Part shown: in pieces, positions 1 to 6,589 of the stretch
How the letters are laid out: every line of letters starts with the position of its first letter
Numbering within the stretch: position 1 is the first letter of the stretch
Assembly: GCA_020056645.1 (NCBI GenBank)
Contig: JAGVHJ010000302.1
Span: 1-8,038, forward strand
Reading direction: 5' to 3'
Source of the DNA: Desulfobacterales bacterium
GTDB taxonomy: Bacteria > Desulfobacterota > Desulfobacteria > Desulfobacterales > JAHIVH01
DNA length: 8,038 nt
Position numbers and translations under genes: made by a program
The notes under the pieces: generated by a model
What the model saw: the letters and a program-made list of their open reading frames with translations, nothing else
What the model was told of the DNA's origin: nothing
Databases searched by the model: none

Positions 1-209
1 AAATCGCCGCCCCCGAACCGGGCATAGGTCTTTCTCGCATAGCGGAACGCTTCGTCGCTCTGCTTGATCAACGTATCCGATGAAGCGTCTATTTTAAAAT
101 CCTTGGCGTGGTACCCGAGAAGCGCAATCGCAACTACCAGGCATAGGATGACCGTTTTGGGGAAGCCCAGGATAATGCGGTCAAAAAAGCGGTATAGAAC
201 CAATTCCAT
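1..209 (-). CDS. RND-superfamily (MMPL-like) transporter, N-terminal fragment
   Basis: Only the first 69 codons are in the window; the gene continues past base 1. The translation begins MELVLYRFFD, followed by a hydrophobic stretch at about residues 17-33 that fits a first transmembrane helix. Next comes the start of a periplasmic loop, with DFKIDASSDTL at 37-47 and YARKTYARFGGGD at 57-69. This start (short cytoplasmic end, TM1, a D-x-SSDTL-like segment, then an R-x-x-Y-x-R-F-G pattern) is characteristic of the MMPL / RND-superfamily exporters that act without a fusion protein, and differs from the AcrB-like pump upstream. The gene lies about 10 bp after that pump's stop, so it is probably the fourth gene of the operon. 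The ATG at 209 has no good ribosome binding site at normal distance. A TTG at 218 in the same frame is 8 nt from GGGAG (227-231) and is a real alternative, adding three residues. The family call is fairly firm; the substrate (lipid, hopanoid or other hydrophobic compound in known relatives) cannot be told. Confidence 0.72.
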   Translation of the reverse strand, partial: MELVLYRFFDRIILGFPKTVILCLVVAIALLGYHAKDFKIDASSDTLIKQSDEAFRYARKTYARFGGGD

Positions 210-219
210 TTTAGACAAA

Positions 220-3200
220 TCAGTGACTCCCATGTTTCTGTTCCCATCGTTTCTCCATGTAATAGAGGATAGGAACGGTCATTCGTGAAAAAAATAAAGA
301 GGCGATCTCGCCCGCCATGAGAGATATGGCGAGCCCCTGGAAAATTGGATCGAACAGAATCACCGACGCGCCCACGACAACGGCGGCGGCCGTGAGCATC
401 ATGGGTCTGAATCGTACCGCTCCGGCATCCACCACCGCCTCATCAAGAGGCATCCCCTCCTTTAATCTCAACTCGATGAAATCGACCAGAATGATGGAGT
501 TTCTTACCACAATTCCCGCTCCGGCGATGAATCCGATCATTGAGGTCGCGGTAAAAAAAGCGTCCGCGAGAAAGTGGGCCGGAAGAATGCCGATCAGGGA
601 AAAGGGAATCGCCATCATGATCGTCAAGGGTGTTGTAAAAGAGTGGAACCATCCCACCACGAGAACAAAAATCAGCACCAGAACCACGGCGAATGCGATT
701 CCCATATCCCTGAAAACTTCGTAGGTGATGTGCCACTCCCCGTCCCATTTGAGTGATAATTTCCGGTCGCTTTTGGGAAGAGAGGCGGTATGCTGGTCAA
801 TTTTATATCCTTCGGGCAGAATGATGGCGTCGATCTTTTTCTGCATCTCCAGGATGGCATAGACAGGACTCTCCTTGACGCCCGCCACATCGGCGATGAC
901 ATAGACGACCGGCATCAGGTTTTTGTGATAGATGCTCTTTTCGTTTTGGGTCTTAACGGTTTTGACCAGGGAAGAGAGGGGAACCAGGCTCCCGTCCGCC
1001 GCTCCGATTTTAATGGATTCAAGCCGTTTGATACCGGCCCGGGCCGGAACCGGGAGCTGTAAGATAATCGGCACATCCTCTTTTTCCTTGGGCTGGTGAA
1101 GGAGGCCCACCGGTCTTCCTTTAATGGCGAGTTCGAGGGTGCTTGCGATTTTGAAGACGCTGATGCCATGAAGGGCCGCCTTCTCCTTATCCACTTCAAA
1201 ATGGTATTGGGGCTGTTCCTCTTCCATGTACCAATCCACATCCACGACGCCCGGCGTCTCTTCAAACACCTTCATGATCTCTCTTGCAACCTCCCGCTGA
1301 CGGTCATAATCGGGCCCATAGATTTCAGCCACGAGGGTTGAAAGAACCGGCGGCCCTGGCGGCACCTCCGCCACCTTGACACGGGCGTTGTACCTGCCCG
1401 CAATCTCCGTCAGCGGTTGGCGAACCCGTTTGGCGATATCATGGCTCTGCTCTTTTCTCAAGTGTTTCCCGGCCAGGTTTACCTGGATATCGGCCATGTT
1501 GTGTCCCTGTCTCAGATAGTAGTGGCGGACAAGACCGTTGAAATTAAAGGGCCCGGATGTGCCAACGTGAATTTCATAATCGGTCACTTCATTGACGGTG
1601 GCGAGATATTCGCCCATCTCGATGGCTGCGGCTGAAGTTTCCTCAAGGGTCGCGCGTTCGGGCATGTCGATGATCACCTGAAATTCGCTTTTGTTGTCAA
1701 AGGGCAGCATCTTTACCTTCACCAGGCCGATTCCCACCATGAGGCAGGCCAATAAAAGTAGTCCCACAACACCCAAGAGAAAGATCCACCGGGGACCGGT
1801 TTTTTTCAAGAGGCGCCACATGGCCTTTCTGTATAGCCGGGTGCTCCAGTCTTCCGTTTCATGGCCAGCCGCGTCGTGGGGGCCCTCTTTATGTTTGATC
1901 AGCCGGACCGATGCCCAGGGTGTTATGATGAAAGCCACGATCAGTGAAAAGATCATGGCCGCGGATGCGCCCACAGGGATGGGCCGCATATAGGGTCCCA
2001 TGAGCCCCCCCACGAACGCCATGGGCAAAATGGCGAAGATTACGGTAAGCGTTGCAAGAATCGTAGGGTTTCCCACCTCATCCACCGCTTCGACGGCCAC
2101 GGCGATCAGGGGTCGCTCTTTATTTGCGGGCAGCCTGAAGTGACGCACGATGTTTTCAACAATCACGATGGCGTCGTCCACGAGAATACCGATGGAGAAT
2201 ATCAAGGCGAAGAGGGTGATGCGGTTTAACGTGTATCCATAGAGGAAGAATACGGTCAGGGTGAGGGCAAGCGTTACAGGAATGGCGAGCGCCACCACGC
2301 CGGACTCTCTCTTCCCAAGGGTGAGCCAGATCAACAGGGTCACGGATACGATGGCGATGGCCATATGGTAGAGAAGTTCATTGGATTTTTCCTTGGCGGT
2401 TTCCCCATAGTGCCGGGTGATGGTCATGTTCAGGTTGTCCGGTATGATTTTCCCTTTGGCGTCCTCCACCCGCTTCAGGATATTCTCAGCCACCGTGATG
2501 GCGTTGGTCCCTTTGCGTTTGGCGATGGTGAGGGTCACCGCCGGATAGAGAGTGGAGCGGGCGGCTTCCGTATGGATGCCGGCCTCTTTTCCGGCAGGCC
2601 CCGCGCCGAAAAAGAGATACTGGCTGGGATCTCCCGGACCGTCGCTCACGGTCGCCACATCCCGAAGGTATACAGGCCTGTTATTGGAAATCCCCACGAC
2701 CACCGCCTCGACCTCCTCTTTGTTTTTCAGAAAACCGCCGATGTGGAGGATCGTTTGGCCCTCCGAAGAGGGGAATGAGCCGGCCTGGGCTTCCTGGTTC
2801 GCGCCCTGAACCATCTGGGCTACCTGCTCCAGATCGAGTCCAAAGGCGGAGAGCCGCACCGGATCGAAGTGGATCAGAACCCGCCGGGGTTCGCCTCCAA
2901 TCAGGGTCGTGATCGACACATTATTTTCCCGTTTGATAAGGGTTTCGACCTCGGCGGCGACGCGCCTCAGGGAGTAGTGGTCGAAATCATCGCCCCAGAA
3001 GGTCAATGCGAGAATGGGCACATCATCAATGTAGCGGGGTTTGATCAGAGGCGGGGAGGCGGCCCAGGGAATCCGGTCGTAGTTGGCCATGAGTTTGGAT
3101 TGCAGGCGCACAATCGCCTCCTCCTCGTTCTGACCCACATAAAACCGTACAATGGCCATGGAAACGCCCGGACTCGAGGTGGAGTATACATATTCAACCC

Positions 3201-3444
3201 CAGGGATTTCCCATAGGAGTTTTTCCATGGGCGATGTGATCCGCTGTTCCACTTCCTTTGCGCTCGCGCCGGGCATCTGTACGAATACATCCACCATGGG
3301 AACGATAATCTGGGGCTCTTCTTCCCTTGGAAGGGCGATCACCGCCGCGATTCCCAGTAAAATGGAGGCGATGATGATGAGGGGCGTCAGCTTTGAGTCT
3401 ATGAAATACTCGGCGAAAGCGCCGGCGATACCCTTTTTACTCAT
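220..3444 (-). CDS. RND efflux pump inner-membrane permease, HAE (AcrB-like) type
   Basis: This is a proton-driven inner-membrane pump that would take substrate from the periplasm or inner-membrane leaflet and pass it to the TolC-like channel through the adaptor encoded upstream. The 1074-residue length is normal for the family. The layout is canonical: TM1 at about 18-37, a large periplasmic domain to about 358, TM2-TM6 at about 359-510, TM7 at about 552-573, a second periplasmic domain, and TM8-TM12 at about 913-1061. TM4 carries GILVDDAIVIVEN (418-430) with the paired proton-relay aspartates D423 and D424. The DD pair rather than DG points to the hydrophobe/amphiphile class and away from CzcA-type metal pumps. 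In TM10 the motif is VVRNSIILVDF, placing Arg981 where AcrB has Lys940. RFRP at 1011-1014 and T1018 match the TM11 relay region. The ATG overlaps the adaptor's stop by 8 bp (3437-3444) and has GGAGG 6 nt upstream, so translation is probably coupled. Substrate is unknown. Confidence 0.95.
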   Translation of the reverse strand: MSKKGIAGAFAEYFIDSKLTPLIIIASILLGIAAVIALPREEEPQIIVPMVDVFVQMPGASAKEVEQRITSPMEKLLWEIPGVEYVYSTSSPGVSMAIVRFYVGQNEEEAIVRLQSKLMANYDRIPWAASPPLIKPRYIDDVPILALTFWGDDFDHYSLRRVAAEVETLIKRENNVSITTLIGGEPRRVLIHFDPVRLSAFGLDLEQVAQMVQGANQEAQAGSFPSSEGQTILHIGGFLKNKEEVEAVVVGISNNRPVYLRDVATVSDGPGDPSQYLFFGAGPAGKEAGIHTEAARSTLYPAVTLTIAKRKGTNAITVAENILKRVEDAKGKIIPDNLNMTITRHYGETAKEKSNELLYHMAIAIVSVTLLIWLTLGKRESGVVALAIPVTLALTLTVFFLYGYTLNRITLFALIFSIGILVDDAIVIVENIVRHFRLPANKERPLIAVAVEAVDEVGNPTILATLTVIFAILPMAFVGGLMGPYMRPIPVGASAAMIFSLIVAFIITPWASVRLIKHKEGPHDAAGHETEDWSTRLYRKAMWRLLKKTGPRWIFLLGVVGLLLLACLMVGIGLVKVKMLPFDNKSEFQVIIDMPERATLEETSAAAIEMGEYLATVNEVTDYEIHVGTSGPFNFNGLVRHYYLRQGHNMADIQVNLAGKHLRKEQSHDIAKRVRQPLTEIAGRYNARVKVAEVPPGPPVLSTLVAEIYGPDYDRQREVAREIMKVFEETPGVVDVDWYMEEEQPQYHFEVDKEKAALHGISVFKIASTLELAIKGRPVGLLHQPKEKEDVPIILQLPVPARAGIKRLESIKIGAADGSLVPLSSLVKTVKTQNEKSIYHKNLMPVVYVIADVAGVKESPVYAILEMQKKIDAIILPEGYKIDQHTASLPKSDRKLSLKWDGEWHITYEVFRDMGIAFAVVLVLIFVLVVGWFHSFTTPLTIMMAIPFSLIGILPAHFLADAFFTATSMIGFIAGAGIVVRNSIILVDFIELRLKEGMPLDEAVVDAGAVRFRPMMLTAAAVVVGASVILFDPIFQGLAISLMAGEIASLFFSRMTVPILYYMEKRWEQKHGSH
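227..231 (-). promoter_or_regulatory. Possible ribosome binding site of the MMPL-like gene, inside the end of the pump gene
   Basis: GGGAG on the minus strand lies within the last codons of the RND pump. It is 8 nt from an in-frame TTG (216-218) and 17 nt from the ATG (207-209). The spacing fits the TTG better, or else initiation at the ATG depends on ribosomes terminating at the TGA at 220-222. Confidence 0.35.
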
Positions 3445-4606
3445 GGGGGACCTCCACTGTTACGCCATTTTCAATTTCCGGCGGCGGATCAACCACATAG
3501 GTATCGCCAGCTTTCAACCCTGAAATCACCTCGACCGAGTCTCCATAGATACGGCCAGGACGCATCAAGCGAAAATGGGCGATATGATTCTTGTCCACCA
3601 GATAATATCCGGTGAGCTGACCCTGGGTGACCATGGCGGTTAAAGGCACCCGCATCATGCCCGCCTCGCCCACGGGCAGCTGAACCCGTGCGAATGTCCC
3701 CGAGCTGTAAGCCTCGCTTTCGGGAAGGGCGACCTTAATCTGAAAGGAGCGGCTTTTCTGATCTGCGGCCGGATCGATGCGGCCCACGGTTCCCTCAACG
3801 GTTTTTTCCTGAAGCGACGGAATGGTCACCTGCACTTTCTGGCCAAGGGTGACCGACCGGATGTGCTGTTCGGGAACAACCAGGGAAACACAGAAAGCGC
3901 CTTCCTGTTCTATCGTTAAAAAAGGGGTTCCCGGTGAGGCCAGATCTCCCACCTCCACCATTTTTTCGGTTATCTTCCCATCATACGGCGCCCGGATGGT
4001 GGCGTCTTTTTTTCTAACATTTGCGTCCTCGAGATCGGCGGATGCCTGTTCTACCCTGTTTCTAGCGGCTTCAACCATCGCCTCGGCTTGGGCAAGGGCC
4101 GCGGCGGCTTGCCGGTGTTTCGCCTCCACCTCCTCAAATTCCTGCTGGCTGACCGACTCTTCCTTTAAAAGGGTCTTGTACCGGTCATAGGTGCTTTTTG
4201 CGAGGGCCGCGCCCGCCTTCGCCGAATCCATGGAAGACTCCGCAGAGGTAAGCGCCCGCCTGGACTCGGCCACTCCCGCCTCTGTTTTTTTCAGTTGGGA
4301 GGTGACCTGACGCTCATCTATTTCGATCAGGATATCCTCTTTTTTGACCGAATCCCCTTCGCGCACATTGACGGCCTTGACGGTTCCCATGAGTTTGCCG
4401 GAAAGGGTGCTTGATGTTCTGGCGCTGACGGTTCCGACCGCCTCATATAACGAAGCCTGCGGATTCACTGACGCGACCGCCACCCTGGCTTTTACGCTTT
4501 TCATCGTTGCTTTTTTCGTGACACCCGGATCGATTTTCTCTTTACAGCCCGACACCGCCGCAAAAAAAAGGAGACAGATAATGTACATATTTGTTTTTTT
4601 AAACAT
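3437..4606 (-). CDS. RND efflux periplasmic adaptor (membrane fusion) lipoprotein
   Basis: This 389-residue adaptor would bridge the RND pump and the TolC-like channel. It begins with a lipoprotein signal (hydrophobic residues 8-18, then VSGC with the lipidation cysteine at C21), so it is predicted to be anchored by lipid in the periplasm. The usual domains follow in order: beta-barrel and lipoyl strand from about 40, the first lipoyl half with GTVKAVNVREGDSV (74-87), a long alpha-helical hairpin rich in Ala, Glu, Lys and Gln (about 98-198), the second lipoyl half ATIRAPYDGKI (202-212), the beta-barrel (about 235-312) and a membrane-proximal domain to the end. The hairpin contains the R-x-x-x-L-x-x-x-x-x-S motif (R142 to S151/S153 region), which in known adaptors contacts the TolC tip. 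The ATG at 4606 has GGAGG 6 nt upstream. The stop overlaps the pump start, and the channel gene ends 41 bp upstream. Family certain; substrate not. Confidence 0.94.
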   Translation of the reverse strand: MFKKTNMYIICLLFFAAVSGCKEKIDPGVTKKATMKSVKARVAVASVNPQASLYEAVGTVSARTSSTLSGKLMGTVKAVNVREGDSVKKEDILIEIDERQVTSQLKKTEAGVAESRRALTSAESSMDSAKAGAALAKSTYDRYKTLLKEESVSQQEFEEVEAKHRQAAAALAQAEAMVEAARNRVEQASADLEDANVRKKDATIRAPYDGKITEKMVEVGDLASPGTPFLTIEQEGAFCVSLVVPEQHIRSVTLGQKVQVTIPSLQEKTVEGTVGRIDPAADQKSRSFQIKVALPESEAYSSGTFARVQLPVGEAGMMRVPLTAMVTQGQLTGYYLVDKNHIAHFRLMRPGRIYGDSVEVISGLKAGDTYVVDPPPEIENGVTVEVPHE

Positions 4607-4647
4607 CGTAACCTCCAGAAAATAAAGAATTTGATAGGGTTTTGGAG

Positions 4648-6012
4648 TTAAAATTTAAAGGTTTCATCGATGGTTCCGGCGGCGAGGGCTAATTTCGCCA
4701 TGGCCACCTTGTAATCATGGAGGGCCTTTTTATGGCTCATTTTCGCCTGTTGGTTGGCGACTTCGGCGTCAAGCAGGCTCACGAGGGTCAAAAGACCGGT
4801 CTTATAGCGGTTCTGAACGATCCTCAAGCCTTCGTCGGCCTGATTCAGCGCCGACTGGGAAACCTGTATTCGCTGCCAGCTGCTCGCCGCTTCTAGAAAG
4901 GCTTCCCGGGCCTCCATCCGGATTCCCAGTTTCATTCCGTCCATGAGCTCTTGAAGCTGGCTTAAAGAGGCGGTGGCGTTTCGGATTTTTGAATCGATGC
5001 CGAACCCTTTGAAAAGGTTCATCTGCATGACAGCGCCCACCGTGTAACTATCTTCTTGGTGGTCAAAATCCGCTGAGTTTTTTTCATAAACTCCCCTCAG
5101 GTGAATGCTAGGATAGTGGCCTGATTTCGCGATCCGGATCTCATGTCTGGCCATCTCTTCGCGGCACAGGAACATCTTCAGATCGGGCCGGTTTGAGAGG
5201 GCTTTATCGATCCATTGAGAGATCTCACCGGAAAAGGGGCCGCATTTTTCAAACGGAGAGGTGAGGATGAGAGGGTTATTGTCAGGGCTTCCCATGATGG
5301 CGTTCAGGGCCGCCTGAGCGATTTCCGTTTGACTTTCCGCTTGGAGCCTCTGCTGTTCAAGGTCCGCGATTCTTACCTGGGCCCGCAGCAGGTCGCTTTT
5401 GACCGCAAAACCGCTTCCGAAGCTCGACGCCACCATGTTGAGGTTGGCTTTTGCGGATTCAAGGGAGTGATTGACAACGGATAGATTCTCCTGGGCCAGT
5501 TTCATTCCCATATATAAGGTGATTGTTTTCGCGATCACCATTTGGCGGGTTCGGTCCGCCATCAGCATATCCGCCTCCCTGTTTTTTCCGGCCTGTTTGA
5601 AAGCCGTGTAAATTTTTCCGCCCGCATAGAGCGGCCAGGTGACCATGAGGGCGGAATTATAATTGTTGATAGCATCCGGGTCATTGAGAGTCTCCGGGTT
5701 GAAATCTGCTGTTCCGATGCTCTCCTGGTTCAATTTGGCTCCAAACGCCCACATGGGGTTTGTTGTCCGGTTGAATGTCTCGACAAAGTCAACCTGAGGT
5801 ATAAAACCCGATCTGGCCTCACGGACCATGGCGTCGGAAGACTCTTTTTTAAAGAGCGCCGCAGCTATCTCCGGGTTGTTTTTAACGGCGATGGCGATGG
5901 CTTCCTCAAGGGGCAGGGAAACCTTTTCTGCTTCAGCCGCCTTCGAGTATGACGGAGCACACCACACCATGGAAAGTGTCATCAAAACAAAAAGGGTTGA
6001 TTTCATTTTCAT
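4648..6012 (-). CDS. TolC-like outer-membrane efflux channel
   Basis: This protein would form the trimeric outer-membrane channel and periplasmic tunnel of the pump. From the ATG at 6012 it has 454 residues, the usual size. It has a Sec signal peptide (MKMK then a hydrophobic core, with likely cleavage in the SKAAEA region, about residues 24-29). The first OEP repeat opens with LPLEEAIAIAVKNNPEI (33-49), the classic start of these proteins. Long helical segments alternate with beta segments such as ALMVTWPLYAGG and SYTVGAVMQMNLFKGF. The C-terminal repeat holds RYKTGLLTLVSLLDAE (from about 402), the conserved RY-x-x-G-x-x-x-x-x-x-LLDA signature. Start choice: ATG 6012 has GAGAGG (6017-6022) 4 nt upstream. 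A TTG at 6024 in frame also has a purine-rich site upstream and cannot be excluded, but it would put MRGP before the signal peptide. A further ATG lies at 6006. It is first in the operon, which is atypical only in order; many clusters put it last. Confidence 0.93.
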   Translation of the reverse strand: MKMKSTLFVLMTLSMVWCAPSYSKAAEAEKVSLPLEEAIAIAVKNNPEIAAALFKKESSDAMVREARSGFIPQVDFVETFNRTTNPMWAFGAKLNQESIGTADFNPETLNDPDAINNYNSALMVTWPLYAGGKIYTAFKQAGKNREADMLMADRTRQMVIAKTITLYMGMKLAQENLSVVNHSLESAKANLNMVASSFGSGFAVKSDLLRAQVRIADLEQQRLQAESQTEIAQAALNAIMGSPDNNPLILTSPFEKCGPFSGEISQWIDKALSNRPDLKMFLCREEMARHEIRIAKSGHYPSIHLRGVYEKNSADFDHQEDSYTVGAVMQMNLFKGFGIDSKIRNATASLSQLQELMDGMKLGIRMEAREAFLEAASSWQRIQVSQSALNQADEGLRIVQNRYKTGLLTLVSLLDAEVANQQAKMSHKKALHDYKVAMAKLALAAGTIDETFKF

Positions 6013-6016
6013 AGGG

Positions 6017-6022
6017 CCTCTC
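6017..6022 (-). promoter_or_regulatory. Ribosome binding site deciding the start of the TolC-like gene
   Basis: Read on the minus strand, GAGAGG is followed by CCCT and then ATG at 6012. This favours the ATG over the TTG at 6024. The TTG has its own AAGGA about 5 nt upstream, so the preference is moderate. Confidence 0.5.
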
Positions 6023-6086
6023 AATTACTTCCTTATTAAATTAATCGGTTATCAAAGGGTTTCGTGGCATCGGCAACCCCTGTCTC

Positions 6087-6092
6087 ATTATA
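6087..6092 (-). promoter_or_regulatory. Possible -10 element for the efflux operon
   Basis: The minus strand reads TATAAT here, about 75 nt before the ATG of the TolC-like gene, a plausible leader length. No recognisable -35 hexamer is present 16-18 nt further upstream (the bases are ACCGGC-like). If real, the promoter would be weak or activator-dependent. A match of six bases in AT-rich DNA can be chance. Confidence 0.3.
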
Positions 6093-6228
6093 TAAAAAGG
6101 GCGTTTCCCGCCGGTTGTAGGCTTTAACACATTTTATGCCAGTATGGAAAGAACAGCTTTTAATCGGGTTATAATAAATTATTTCAATGTATTAATCATT
6201 GCCCCCATGGGCCGGACCGGCTATTTTT

Positions 6229-6250
6229 ACCGCCACTATTTGCGGTAGTG
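6229..6250. repeat. Stem-loop A with two alternative pairings
   Basis: ACCGC (6229-6233) can pair with GCGGT (6242-6246). Alternatively CACTA (6234-6238) can pair with TAGTG (6246-6250). The two pairings exclude each other because they share base 6246 and interleave. The unit resembles stem-loop B, 30 bp downstream. Function is unknown. Confidence 0.4.
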
Positions 6251-6263
6251 TCCCCAATGGTGG

Positions 6264-6288
6264 CGCTACTATGCAGCAACCGGTAGCG
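6264..6288. repeat. Stem-loop B, related to stem-loop A
   Basis: CGCTAC (6264-6269) and GTAGCG (6283-6288) form a perfect 6-bp inverted repeat around a 13-nt loop. The order C-C/T-ACTAT...GC...CGGTAG-G is shared with stem-loop A, so the two look like diverged copies of one element. No T-run follows closely, so it is not a typical terminator on either strand. Confidence 0.45.
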
Positions 6289-6483
6289 AAAAAAGCGCTT
6301 GCCCATCCTTCAAACGGAGCAAAAGGCTCATCGTGATTTAAAAAATTCAAAATAGGACAGGTTTCCTTTTGCGTCAACGGGTTTCTTACAGAGCATGCCA
6401 GCGCCGGTAACGGGCCTGGGAGGAGAGGTGATGATCCACCATCCATTGATCAAATTGAGTATACATTTGTACAAAAAAAATAC

Positions 6484-6511
6484 TTGACATCTATTGATGA
6501 GGGGATATTAT
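6484..6511 (+). promoter_or_regulatory. Sigma70-type promoter of the binding protein gene
   Basis: A consensus -35 box TTGACA (6484-6489) is followed after 16 bp by TATTAT (6506-6511). An overlapping TTATAC at 6508-6513 would give 18 bp. Transcription would begin near 6518, leaving a leader of about 70 nt before the ATG at 6590. A run of eight A (6473-6480) lies just upstream and could act as an UP-like or curved element. The -10 box is covered by a palindrome, suggesting repression. Confidence 0.7.
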
Positions 6512-6523
6512 ACGGTCGTATAA
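6508..6523. promoter_or_regulatory. 16-bp palindrome overlapping the -10 box, probable operator
   Basis: TTATACG (6508-6514) is mirrored by CGTATAA (6517-6523) around a two-base centre GT. Every arm base pairs symmetrically. Two more symmetric pairs lie further out (6505/6526 and 6506/6525) after one mismatch. Size, AT-rich arms and the CG-N2-CG core fit the operator of a dimeric repressor such as a TetR-family regulator. Its place over the -10 box and start site would block RNA polymerase. No regulator gene lies in the window, so the family is inference. Confidence 0.55.
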
Positions 6524-6529
6524 AATATT

Positions 6530-6546
6530 TTGACCAACTTGACCAA
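6530..6546 (+). repeat. Direct repeat of TTGACCAA, 9-bp period
   Basis: TTGACCAA occurs at 6530-6537 and again at 6539-6546, one base apart. It lies just downstream of the predicted start site, in the leader of the binding protein gene. It could be a regulator site or a chance repeat. Confidence 0.35.
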
Positions 6547-6589
6547 ACGAAAAACAGCATTCCATTAAAATTTAAAAAAAGAGGTGGAC

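Larger units (their letters stand above)
6013..6589. other. Divergent intergenic region, no convincing gene
   Basis: These 577 bp separate the starts of the pump operon and the binding protein gene. The flanks (about 6030-6200 and 6440-6580) are AT-rich and the centre (about 6200-6440) is GC-richer with several dyads. I find a promoter and operator candidate for the plus-strand gene near 6484-6523, a direct repeat at 6530-6546, two related stem-loops at 6229-6288 and a minus-strand TATAAT at 6087-6092. No tRNA, known riboswitch or CRISPR repeat is recognisable. An 84-codon minus-strand frame (6192-6446) lacks a ribosome binding site and is not called. The composition shift in the centre could mark a decayed or inserted element, but no terminal repeats or target duplications were seen. 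Confidence 0.7.

Noticed and set aside
2365..2809. Open frames on the plus strand opposite the RND pump, up to 137 codons
   Set aside because: They are antisense shadows of a clear, well-conserved transporter gene. The same holds for the other long plus-strand frames between 64 and 5952.
220..3444. Heavy-metal (CzcA-type) efflux pump as an alternative call
   Set aside because: TM4 has the DD pair of hydrophobe/amphiphile pumps rather than the DG of metal pumps, and no metal-binding His or Met clusters are evident.
6093..6109. GGCG-loop-CGCC followed by five T on the minus strand, resembling a terminator
   Set aside because: The stem is only 4 bp and it lies upstream of the pump operon, where nothing on that strand needs terminating. 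The T-run merges with the TATAAT candidate.
6192..6446. An 84-codon minus-strand open frame in the intergenic region
   Set aside because: No ribosome binding site before its ATG, proline-rich unrecognised product, and it overlaps the palindromes and stem-loops. It may be chance or a remnant.
6460..6473. TATACA-TT-TGTACA dyad as a second operator upstream of the -35 box
   Set aside because: The arms match at only five of six positions and have a different core from the palindrome at 6508-6523. Kept only as a weak possibility.
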